The notes under the pieces: model-generated
The model's input: the letters and a program-made list of their open reading frames with translations, nothing else
Told to the model about the DNA's origin: nothing
Databases searched by the model: none
Position numbers and translations under genes: made by a program
Shown here: in pieces, positions 1 through 11,142 of the stretch
How the letters are laid out: each line of letters starts with the position of its first letter
How positions within the stretch are numbered: the first letter of the stretch is position 1
From: Balanoglossus misakiensis
Taxonomy: Eukaryota; Hemichordata
Direction: 5' to 3'
Assembly: GCA_040954595.2 (NCBI GenBank)
Contig: CM082581.2
Coordinates: forward strand, 12,648,001 to 12,712,000
Length of the DNA stretch: 64,000 bases

Positions 1-3000
1 TTGGATGATTTTCATGAGCTATAACCCATGATTTTTTCAAAAATCGGCCAAATTTTGAAATTCCGCAAAGTCGAAAAATTCTCATTTTTGGATGATTTTC
101 ATGAGCTATAACCCATGATTTTTTCAAAAATCGGCCAAATTTTGAAATTCCGCAAAGTCGAAAAATTCTCATTTTTGGATGATTTTCATGAGCTATAACC
201 CATGATTTTTTCAAAAATCGGCCAAATTTTGAAATTCCGCAAAGTCGAAAAATTCTCATTTTTGGATGATTTTCATGAGCTATAACCCATGATTTTTTCA
301 AAAATCGGCCAAATTTTGAAATTCCGCAAAGTCGAAAAATTCTCATTTTTGGATGATTTTCATGAGCTATAACCCATGATTTTTTCAAAAATCGGCCAAA
401 TTTTGAAATTCCGCAAAGTCGAAAAATTCTCATTTTTGGATGATTTTCATGAGCTATAACCCATGATTTTTTCAAAAATCGGCCAAATTTTGAAATTCCG
501 CAAAGTCGAAAAATTCTCATTTTTGGATGATTTTCATGAGCTATAACCCATGATTTTTTCAAAAATCGGCCAAATTTTGAAATTCCGCAAAGTCGAAAAA
601 TTCTCATTTTTGGATGATTTTCATGAGCTATAACCCATGATTTTTTCAAAAATCGGCCAAATTTTGAAATTCCGCAAAGTCGAAAAATTCTCATTTTTGG
701 ATGATTTTCATGAGCTATAACCCATGATTTTTTCAAAAATCGGCCAAATTTTGAAATTCCGCAAAGTCGAAAAATTCTCATTTTTGGATGATTTTCATGA
801 GGTATAACCCATGATTTTTTCAAAAATCGGCCAAATTATGAAATTCCGCAAAGTCGAAAAATTCTCATTTTTGGATGATTTTCATGAGGTATAACCCATG
901 ATTTTTTTCAAAAATCGGCCAAATTTTGAAATTCCGCAAAGTCGAAAAATTCTCATTTTTGGATGATTTTCATGAGCTATAACCCATGATTTTTTCAAAA
1001 ATCGGCCAAATTTTGAAATTCCGCAAAGTCGAAAAATTCTCATTTTTGGATGATTTTCATGAGCTATAACCCATGATTTTTTCAAAAATCGGCCAAATTT
1101 TGAAATTCCGCAAAGTCGAAAAATTCTCATTTTTGGATGATTTTCATGAGCTATAACCCATGATTTTTTCAAAAATCGGCCAAATTTTGAAATTCCGCAA
1201 AGTCGAAAAGTTCTCATTTTTGGATGATTTTCATGAGCTATAACCCATGATTTTTTCAAAAATCGGCCAAATTGTGAAATTCCGCAAAGTCGAAAAATTC
1301 TCATTTTTGGATGATTTTCATGAGCTATAACCCATGATTTTTTCAAAAATCGGCCAAATTTTGAAATTCCGCAAAGTCGAAAAATTCTCATTTTTAGATG
1401 ATTTTCATGAGCTATAGCCCATGATTTTTTCAAAAATCGGCCAAATTTTGAAATTCCGCAAAGTCGAAAAATTCTCATTTTTGGATGATTTTCATGAGCT
1501 ATAGCCCATGGTTTTTTCAAAAATCGGCCAAATTTTGAAATTCCGCAAAGTCGAAAAATTCTCATTTTTGGATGATTTTCATGAGCTATAACCCATGGTT
1601 TTTTCAAAAATCGGCCAAATTTTGAAATTCCGCAAAGTCGAAAAATTCTCATTTTTGGATGATTTTCATGAGCTATAACCCATGATTTTTTCAAAAATCG
1701 GCCAAATTATGAAATTCCGCAAAGTCGAAAAATTCTCATTTTTGGATGATTTTCATGAGCTATAACCCATGATTTTTTCAAAAATCGGCCAAATTTTGAA
1801 ATTCCGCAAAGTCGAAAAATTCTCATTTTTGGATGATTTTCATGAGCTATAACCCATGATTTTTTCAAAAATCGGCCAAATTTTGAAATTCCGCAAAGTC
1901 GAAAAATTCTCATTTTTGGATGATTTTCATGAGCTATAACCCATGATTTTTTCAAAAATCGGCCAAATTTTGAAATTCCGCAAAGTCGAAAAATTCTCAT
2001 TTTTGGATGATTTTCATGAGCTATAACCCATGATTTTTTCAAAAATCGGCCAAATTTTGAAATTCCGCAAAGTCGAAAAATTCTCATTTTTGGATGATTT
2101 TCATGAGCTATAACCCATGATTTTTTCAAAAATCGGCCAAATTTTGAAATTCCGCAAAGTCGAAAAATTCTCATTTTTGGATGATTTTCATGAGCTATAA
2201 CCCATGATTTTTTCAAAAATCGGCCAAATTTTGAAATTCCGCAAAGTCGAAAAATTCTCATTTTTGGATGATTTTCATGAGCTATAACCCATGATTTTTT
2301 CAAAAATCGGCCAAATTTTGAAATTCCGCAAAGTCGAAAAATTCTCATTTTTGGATGATTTTCATGAGCTATAACCCATGATTTTTTCAAAAATCGGCCA
2401 AATTTTGAAATTCCGCAAAGTCGAAAAATTCTCATTTTTGGATGATTTTCATGAGCTATAACCCATGATTTTTTCAAAAATCGGCCAAATTTTGAAATTC
2501 CGCAAAGTCGAAAAATTCTCATTTTTGGATGATTTTCATGAGCTATAACCCATGATTTTTTTCAAAAATCGGCCAAATTTTGAAATTCCGCAAAGTCGAA
2601 AAATTCTCATTTTTGGATGATTTTCATGAGCTATAACCCATGGTTTTTTCAAAAATCGGCCAAATTTTGAAATTCCGCAAAGTCGAAAAATTCTCATTTT
2701 TGGATGATTTTCATGAGCTATAACCCATGATTTTTTCAAAAATCGGCCAAATTTTGAAATTCCGCAAAGTCGAAAAATTCTCATTTTTGGATGATTTTCA
2801 TGAGCTATAACCCATGATTTTTTCAAAAATCGGCCAAATTTTGAAATTCCGCAAAGTCGAAAAATTCTCATTTTTGGATGATTTTCATGAGCTATAACCC
2901 ATGATTTTTTCAAAAATCGGCCAAATTTTGAAATTCCGCAAAGTCGAAAAATTCTCATTTTTGGATGATTTTCATGAGCTATAACCCATGATTTTTTCAA

Positions 3001-6000
3001 AAATCGGCCAAATTTTGAAATTCCGCAAAGTCGAAAAATTCTCATTTTTGGATGATTTTCATGAGCTATAACCCATGATTTTTTCAAAAATCGGCCAAAT
3101 TTTGAAATTCCGCAATGTCGAAAAATTCTCATTTTTGGATGATTTTCATGAGCTATAACCCATGATTTTTTCAAAAATCGGCCAAATTTTGAAATTCCGC
3201 AAAGTCGAAAAATTCTCATTTTTGGATGATTTTCATGAGCTATAACCCATGATTTTTTCAAAAATCGGCCAAATTTTGAAATTCCGCAAAGTCGAAAAAT
3301 TCTCATTTTTGGATGATTTTCATGAGCTATAACCCATGATTTTTTCAAAAATCGGCCAAATTTTGAAATTCCGCAAAGTCGAAAAATTCTCATTTTTGGA
3401 TGATTTTCATGAGCTATAACCCATGGTTTTTTCAAAAATCGGCCAAATTTTGAAATTCCGCAAAGTCGAAAAATTCTCATTTTTGGATGATTTTCATGAG
3501 CTATAACCCATGGTTTTTTCAAAAATCGGCCAAATTTTGAAATTCCGCAAAGTCGAAAAATTCTCATTTTTGGATGATTTTCATGAGCTATAACCCATGA
3601 TTTTTTCAAAAATCGGCCAAATTTTGAAATTCCGCAAAGTCGAAAAATTCTCATTTTTGGATGATTTTCATGAGCTATAACCCATGATTTTTTCAAAAAT
3701 CGGCCAAATTTTGAAATTCCGCAAAGTCGAAAAATTCTCATTTTTGGATGATTTTCATGAGCTATAGCCCATGATTTTTTCAAAAATCGGCCAAATTTTG
3801 AAATTCCGCAAAGTCGAAAAATTCTCATTTTTGGATGATTTTCATGAGCTATAACCCATGGTTTTTTCAAAAATCGGCCAAATTATGAAATTCCGCAAAG
3901 TCGAAAAATTCTCATTTTTGGATGATTTTCATGAGCTATAACCCATGATTTTTTCAAAATTCGGCCAAATTTTGAAATTCCGCAAAGTCGAAAAATTCTC
4001 ATTTTTGGATGATTTTCATGAGCTATAACCCATGATTTTTTCAAAAATCGGCCAAATTTTGAAATTCCGCAATGTCGAAAAATTCTCATTTTTGGATGAT
4101 TTTCATGAGCTATAACCCATGATTTTTTCAAAAATCGGCCAAATTTTGAAATTCCGCAATGTCGAAAAATTCTCATTTTTGGATGATTTTCATGAGCTAT
4201 AACCCATGATTTTTTCAAAAATCGGCCAAATTTTGAAATTCCGCAAAGTCGAAAAATTCTCATTTTTGGATGATTTTCATGAGCTATAACCCATGATTTT
4301 TTCAAAAATCGGCCAAATTTTGAAATTCCGCAAAGTCGAAAAATTCTCATTTTTGGATGATTTTCATGAGCTATAACCCATGATTTTTTCAAAAATCGGC
4401 CAAATTTTGAAATTCCGCAAAGTCGAAAAATTCTCATTTTTGGATGATTTTCATGAGCTATAACCCATGATTTTTTCAAAAATCGGCCAAATTTTGAAAT
4501 TCCGCAAAGTCGAAAAATTCTCATTTTTGGATGATTTTCATGAGCTATAACCCATGATTTTTTCAAAAATCGGCCAAATTTTGAAATTCCGCAAAGTCGA
4601 AAAATTCTCATTTTTGGATGATTTTCATGAGCTATAACCCATGATTTTTTCAAAAATCGGCCAAATTTTGAAATTCCGCAAAGTCGAAAAATTCTCATTT
4701 TTGGATGATTTTCATGAGCTATAACCCATGATTTTTTCAAAAATCGGCCAAATTTTGAAATTCCGCAAAGTCGAAAAATTCTCATTTTTGGATGATTTTC
4801 ATGAGCTATAACCCATGATTTTTTCAAAAATCGGCCAAATTTTGAAATTCCGCAAAGTCGAAAAATTCTCATTTTTGGATGATTTTCATGAGCTATAACC
4901 CATGATTTTTTCAAAAATCGGCCAAATTTTGAAATTCCGCAAAGTCGAAAAATTCTCATTTTTGGATGATTTTCATGAGCTATAACCCATGATTTTTTCA
5001 AAAATCGGCCAAATTTTGAAATTCCGCAAAGTCGAAAAATTCTCATTTTTGGATGATTTTCATGAGCTATAACCCATGATTTTTTCAAAAATCGGCCAAA
5101 TTTTGAAATTCCGCAAAGTCGAAAAATTCTCATTTTTAGATGATTTTCATGAGCTATAACCCATGATTTTTTCAAAAATCGGCCAAATTTTGAAATTCCG
5201 CAAAGTCGAAAAATTCTCATTTTTGGATGATTTTCATGAGCTATAACCCATGATTTTTTCAAAAATCGGCCAAATTTTGAAATTCCGCAAAGTCGAAAAA
5301 TTCTCATTTTTGGATGATTTTCATGAGCTATAACCCATGATTTTTTCAAAAATCGGCCAAATTTTGAAATTCCGCAATGTCGAAAAATTCTCATTTTTGG
5401 ATGATTTTCATGAGCTATAACCCATGATTTTTTCAAAAATCGGCCAAATTTTGAAATTCCGCAAAGTCGAAAAATTCTCATTTTTGGATGATTTTCATGA
5501 GCTATAACCCATGATTTTTTCAAAAATCGGCCAAATTTTGAAATTCCGCAAAGTCGAAAAATTCTCATTTTTGGATGATTTTCATGAGCTATAACCCATG
5601 ATTTTTTCAAAAATCGGCCAAATTTTGAAATTCCGCAAAGTCGAAAAATTCTCATTTTTGGATGATTTTCATGAGCTATAACCCATGATTTTTTAAAAAA
5701 TCGGCCAAATTATGAAATTCCGCAAAGTCGAAAAATTCTCATTTTTGGATGATTTTCATGAGCTATAACCCATGATTTTTTCAAAAATCGGCCAAATTAT
5801 GAAATTCCGCAAAGTCGAAAAATTCTCATTTTTGGATGATTTTCATGAGCTATAACCCATGATTTTTTCAAAAATCGGCCAAATTTTTAAATTCCGCAAT
5901 GTCGAAAAATTCTCATTTTTGGATGATTTTCATGAGCTATAACCCATGGTTTTTTCAAAAATCGGCCAAATTTTGAAATTCCGCAAAGTCGAAAAATTCT

Positions 6001-8286
6001 CATTTTTGGATGATTTTCATGAGCTATAACCCATGGTTTTTTCAAAAATCGGCCAAATTTTGAAATTCCGCAAAGTCGAAAAATTCTCATTTTTGGATGA
6101 TTTTCATGAGCTATAACCCATGATTTTTTCAAAAATCGGCCAAATTTTGAAATTCCGCAAAGTCGAAAAATTCTCATTTTTGGATGATTTTCATGAGCTA
6201 TAACCCATGATTTTTTCAAAAATCGGCCAAATTTTGAAATTCCGCAAAGTCGAAAAATTCTCATTTTTGGATGATTTTCATGAGCTATAACCCATGATTT
6301 TTTCAAAAATCGGCCAAATTTTGAAATTCCGCAAAGTCGAAAAATTCTCATTTTTGGATGATTTTCATGAGCTATAACCCATGATTTTTTCAAAAATCGG
6401 CCAAATTTTGAAATTCCGCAAAGTCGAAAAATTCTCATTTTTGGATGATTTTCATGAGCTATAACCCATGATTTTTTCAAAAATCGGCCAAATTTTGAAA
6501 TTCCGCAAAGTCGAAAAATTCTCATTTTTGGATGATTTTCATGAGCTATAACCCATGATTTTTTCAAAAATCGGCCAAATTTTGAAATTCCGCAAAGTCG
6601 AAAAATTCTCATTTTTGGATGATTTTCATGAGCTATAACCCATGATTTTTTCAAAAATCGGCCAAATTTTGAAATTCCGCAAAGTCGAAAAATTCTCATT
6701 TTTGGATGATTTTCATGAGCTATAACCCATGATTTTTTCAAAAATCGGCCAAATTTTGAAATTCCGCAAAGTCGAAAAATTCTCATTTTTGGATGATTTT
6801 CATGAGCTATAACCCATGATTTTTTCAAAAATCGGCCAAATTTTGAAATTCCGCAAAGTCGAAAAATTCTCATTTTTGGATGATTTTCATGAGCTATAAC
6901 CCATGATTTTTTCAAAAATCGGCCAAATTTTGAAATTCCGCAAAGTCGAAAAATTCTCATTTTTGGATGATTTTCATGAGCTATAACCCATGATTTTTTC
7001 AAAAATCGGCCAAATTTTGAAATTCCGCAAAGTCGAAAAATTCTCATTTTTGGATGATTTTCATGAGCTATAACCCATGATTTTTTCAAAAATCGGCCAA
7101 ATTTTGAAATTCCGCAAAGTCGAAAAATTCTCATTTTTGGATGATTTTCATGAGCTATAACCCATGATTTTTTCAAAAATCGGCCAAATTTTGAAATTCC
7201 GCAAAGTCGAAAAATTCTCATTTTTGGATGATTTTCATGAGCTATAACCCATGATTTTTTCAAAAATCGGCCAAATTTTGAAATTCCGCAAAGTCGAAAA
7301 ATTCTCATTTTTGGATGATTTTCATGAGCTATAACCCATGGTTTTTTCAAAAATCGGCCAAATTTTGAAATTCCGCAAAGTCGAAAAATTCTCATTTTTG
7401 GATGATTTTCATGAGCTATAACCCATGGTTTTTTCAAAAATCGGCCAAATTTTGAAATTCCGCAAAGTCGAAAAATTCTCATTTTTGGATGATTTTCATG
7501 AGCTATAACCCATGGTTTTTTCAAAAATCGGCCAAATTTTGAAATTCCGCAAAGTCGAAAAATTCTCATTTTTGGATGATTTTCATGAGCTATAACCCAT
7601 GGTTTTTTCAAAAATCGGCCAAATTATGAAATTCCGCAAAGTCGAAAAATTCTCATTTTTGGATGATTTTCATGAGCTATAACCCATGATTTTTTCAAAA
7701 ATCGGCCAAATTTTGAAATTCCGCAAAGTCGAAAAATTCTCATTTTTGGATGATTTTCATGAGCTATAACCCATGATTTTTTCAAAAATCGGCCAAATTT
7801 TGAAATTCCGCAAAGTCGAAAAATTCTCATTTTTGGATGATTTTCATGAGCTATAACCCATGATTTTTTCAAAAATCGGCCAAATTTTGAAATTCCGCAA
7901 AGTCGAAAAATTCTCATTTTTGGATGATTTTCATGAGCTATAACCCATGATTTTTTCAAAAATCGGCCAAATTTTGAAATTCCGCAAAGTCGAAAAATTC
8001 TCATTTTTGGATGATTTTCATGAGCTATAACCCATGATTTTTTCAAAAATCGGCCAAATTTTGAAATTCCGCAAAGTCGAAAAATTCTCATTTTTGGATG
8101 ATTTTCATGAGCTATAACCCATGATTTTTTCAAAAATCGGCCAAATTTTGAAATTCCGCAAAGTCGAAAAATTCTCATTTTTGGATGATTTTCATGAGCT
8201 ATAACCCATGATTTTTTCAAAAATCGGCCAAATTTTGAAATTCCGCAAAGTCGAAAAATTCTCATTTTTGGATGATTTTCATGAGC
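1..8286. repeat. 87-bp tandem satellite array, about 95 units
   Basis: The unit is 87 bp: TTGGATGATT recurs at 1, 88, 175 and so on. The array is already under way at base 1, so its left end is outside the window. Units are almost identical. Recurrent variants are an A/G change in CCCATG(A/G)TTTTTT, AAAG/AATG before TCGAAAAA, and TTTTGAAA/TTATGAAA. A few units carry one extra T in the T-run (near 902 and 2557). Units sharing a variant tend to be neighbours, for example the CCCATGG units at 7330-7620, as expected from local unequal exchange. The unit is AT-rich with long T and A runs. Because 87 is 29 x 3, one minus-strand frame stays open for hundreds of codons; I regard that as a by-product of unit length. 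Confidence 0.98.
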
Positions 8287-8470
8287 TATAACCCATGATT
8301 TTTTTCAAAAAATGAAGAAATTTCCAAAATTCGCAAAGTCGAAAAATTGTCATTTCTGGATGATTTTCATGAGCTATAACCCATGATTTTTTTCAAAAAT
8401 CGACGAAATTTCCAAAATTCGCAAAGTCGAAAAATTGTCATTTCTAGATGATTTTCATGAGCTATAACCC
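8287..8470. repeat. Diverged edge units of the 87-bp satellite
   Basis: Two full units and one truncated unit continue the array but differ from it in the middle. GAAATTTCCAAAATTCG replaces the core segment around GGCCAAATTTTGAAATTCCG, and CATTTCTGG or CATTTCTAG replaces CATTTTTGG. The two edge units resemble each other more than they resemble the core units. The last recognisable satellite sequence is GAGCTATAACCC at about 8459-8470, after which unique sequence begins. Confidence 0.9.
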
Positions 8471-9925
8471 TATATTTTACTGTCAACAATATACTGAAAA
8501 CAGTAAGAGTATCGTCTATCGAAGCCGATATGTTGACATGCGCTATAACAATGACTTCGTTTGTGGGACAATGTCGGCGCGACCTTCACACCTGAAAGTA
8601 AAATAACACCCTAGACTGCGGTAACGACGTGCTAAATGTGAGAAATTACGAGAACAGGTCACAGAGACGGTCTGCAAATAATGTAAATTTAACTCTGCAA
8701 TAAAAGCGGCTGGAGGAAAGGGATAATTCGACCATCAAATCGGGTCAGGGACTTACCAAATATTTTTGCCTCGTCAATTGGTTTCGAGGCAACTTCGTTC
8801 GTCCTTGTCCGTCGCCAGACATGTCTTCACACAGAGGCCAGTGTCATGGTAACTGGAGAAGTCACAGAGTTGCAGATAAACAGCGGCGAACAAATAAGGT
8901 CACAGGCTCCCTCTTTAAGAGTATTTCATTTGTGTTTCCTTTTTTAGCATACAAAGGTGACGGCAGATTTTTCTCTTCGCTGATTTGTGAAGTGGTTTCT
9001 TAACTTTTTTATGTATCAACCGGCAGTCATATATCCCAACATGCAATTCAACCGACGCTCATACCCTTGCTCACAAAAGGAACAACATTGACCCTTCGTG
9101 GTTTTGGTCCAAAAAATCTAAGTTTTTCATGACAATGACAGTTCTCTGTATTATTATTGTATACTCCGGTTTCTCTATAACTTGAGGTGTCTGAGTTTTT
9201 GCATGCGGCCAATCACAGGTGAATGTACCACCGCAGACATGGAGTGGCGCTTTGAGTTTAATTGGTTTTAGAAATGGTTCAAATGATCCCTTACTAAGTT
9301 ACTATATTTGTAGTCAATTGTCTCGTATTTCCCCCTTTGGTTCCCCCGTTTTATCTGCAATAAATAACCATTAGCGCCACACCCTGGTTGAAACAATAGC
9401 ATATTAGAATTGCACCATGGGTCAAACTCTGAGAGTTCGTAGAAATGCAACGATGACCACCCATAATGAATAGATAAAGAACACAGTGATTGGCCAATTG
9501 CTATAATGATAGTGCAACAGGTGATTCATCAGAATCCTTCCATGCGTATCTCCTTGGAAACACATATTGTTTACAAACAACACAAGGCCGAACTTTCATG
9601 GTTTGGTGGGATCACAAGTGAGGTCATTATACAGAATTATCGATCAATTAAGGAACGCCCTGTACGTGCCATTTCCAATAATTGTTTCTTGAAAGGTCAA
9701 GCAGAGATTATCTTCTGAGATTAATACAAAGTAGCCAATTGAAGTGCGTTGTCAATAACAACAATAAATACTCGAACAAAACATTTGATAGAGTCGAAAA
9801 TTTATTCACAAAAATAAATGTGTGGGTTTGTGGTGTCTAACAAAATTAACCACCTGTTACGGCGAAGTATGTACTCGATGACGTCATAATGACAAGAACG
9901 TTACAGTTTTGCCTCGCGCATATAC
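8471..9925. other. Intergenic sequence, no gene recognised
   Basis: Unique sequence between the satellite and the deiodinase-like exon. The open frames on both strands are short, around 60-70 codons, and show no family resemblance. I looked on the minus strand for a downstream deiodinase exon (the conserved IEEAH segment) and did not find one. No tRNA or transposon ends were seen. Confidence 0.5.
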
Positions 9926-10127
9926 GTAGCGGAGGTCAGGATAGGGATGAAGAGTTTATCACCAGGGGGCGCTGTTTCAAAAAAAGTTTCCAAAGGATTG
10001 CCAAAGCGATTGGACGATTGTCGAGAGTGAACAGTAGCGCGTCCGGCGCGGTGTCACCAGGCCTGAGATCTTGGTTCTTTAACGGGGGGGTGCCTCTTCG
10101 AGCATAAGTTTTACACATATCCAGCAC
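9926..10127 (-). pseudogene. Deiodinase-like exon with TGA at the selenocysteine position (probable remnant)
   Basis: On the minus strand a good acceptor (TTTTTTACCAG) at 10128 opens a frame of about 63 codons. It carries a GDTAPDALLFTLDN segment and then RPLVINSSSLS, a TGA at 9938-9936 and Pro-Pro-Leu. A possible donor, GTATAT, follows at 9925. In iodothyronine deiodinases a thioredoxin-like core has the same order: a G-x-x-APN segment, RPLVLNFGSCT, selenocysteine encoded by TGA, then PPF. Here the spacing and flanks agree, but the highly conserved FGSCT is replaced by SSSLS. No neighbouring deiodinase exons and no SECIS element were found. I infer a decayed or orphan exon. A genuine but divergent selenoprotein exon, or chance resemblance, cannot be excluded. 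Confidence 0.4.
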
Positions 10128-11142
10128 CTGGTAAAAAATATAGCATGAAAATCTTACCTCTTGCAAACTTCCGATAACCCATACTAGGGCTTCTGGGTTG
10201 TGAACAATTCTTGTGTTACATAATGTGACAGAACTGTAACAGAATGACGTTGTATGCAAATTAGATCTCCCATAATTCCCAAGTACATATTGTCTTGCAG
10301 TGCCTGCGTATTCGGATAAGAAGTCTCGTTGCCGGACACTTGGCAGTGACAAACGCTCTGATACCGAGACATGAAGAAGAGTTGAGGCAACGGCAATGTT
10401 GAAAATTAATCAGACGGTAAGTATTCCGCCAAAGTGTTGATAGAGGGCGTAACGGCTGCAAGTGTCCTGTTAGGCCTACTTATCGCTCGAAGTGTTTAAA
10501 GTCAGTGGATTTCAGTTGCGTACCACAAAAGAAAATGGAAACGTTTAATCTTCGAAAAAATAATGTTTCTTTGCAAGAACAATTTTATTGACAGACCACA
10601 GCGATTGGATTGCTTTCAATCTAAATACGCCACACGTTTGACTTTTCCCGGTATGTAGTTTGGATCTCGCGATTGTATTCAGTCGCGGTTAAGTTTTTAA
10701 AAATCGTTTCGAAGAACCGATGTGTTCTGTAAAAACATGACAGAAATGATGTACAGAGTAGATAGGAAGAATGGCGATCGTTAAGGCTGACGAGAAGTGT
10801 CCCGTTAGGCCTGGGTTATTGTAAAGGATGTTTTGCTGAAACCGATCGATCATCTCGGTGAAATGCTGAATTATTTATGTTCACGTCAAATATTTTGTGA
10901 ACTGTTCCCCCTTGGAATGCCTGTCTTGTTCACTTATTAATGAAAACAGATACCCGTATACATAAAGATGGCGCTGGGGTATCTATTGATCATTTCTTAC
11001 TGTTCATCTTGGGAAGTGACTGACGTCAGCAAATCGAACTGCGAGTCGATATCACCCCGTTACTTTCGTAGCTTGCTAGCTCCCGATAATCGAGAAAATT
11101 GCAAATCTCCACTCAACCTTATATGCAATTTCATTTCAGGTC
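10128..11142. other. Intergenic and probable promoter region of the Caspr-like gene
   Basis: No coding exon was recognised. This stretch should hold the promoter and 5' UTR of the plus-strand gene starting at 11143. A 3' splice-site-like TTTCATTTCAG lies at about 11129-11139, just before the start codon, so the signal-peptide exon may itself follow a 5' UTR intron. Confidence 0.4.

Noticed and set aside
882-8265. Long minus-strand open frames of 213-590 codons in the satellite as protein genes
   Set aside because: Every residue comes from the same 29-codon translation of the 87-bp unit. No unique ends, promoter or splice sites are seen, and the frames are interrupted at variant units without any pattern of selection.
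1-8470. CRISPR-like array
   Set aside because: Repeats are contiguous with no unique spacers, and the surrounding DNA is animal with spliced genes.
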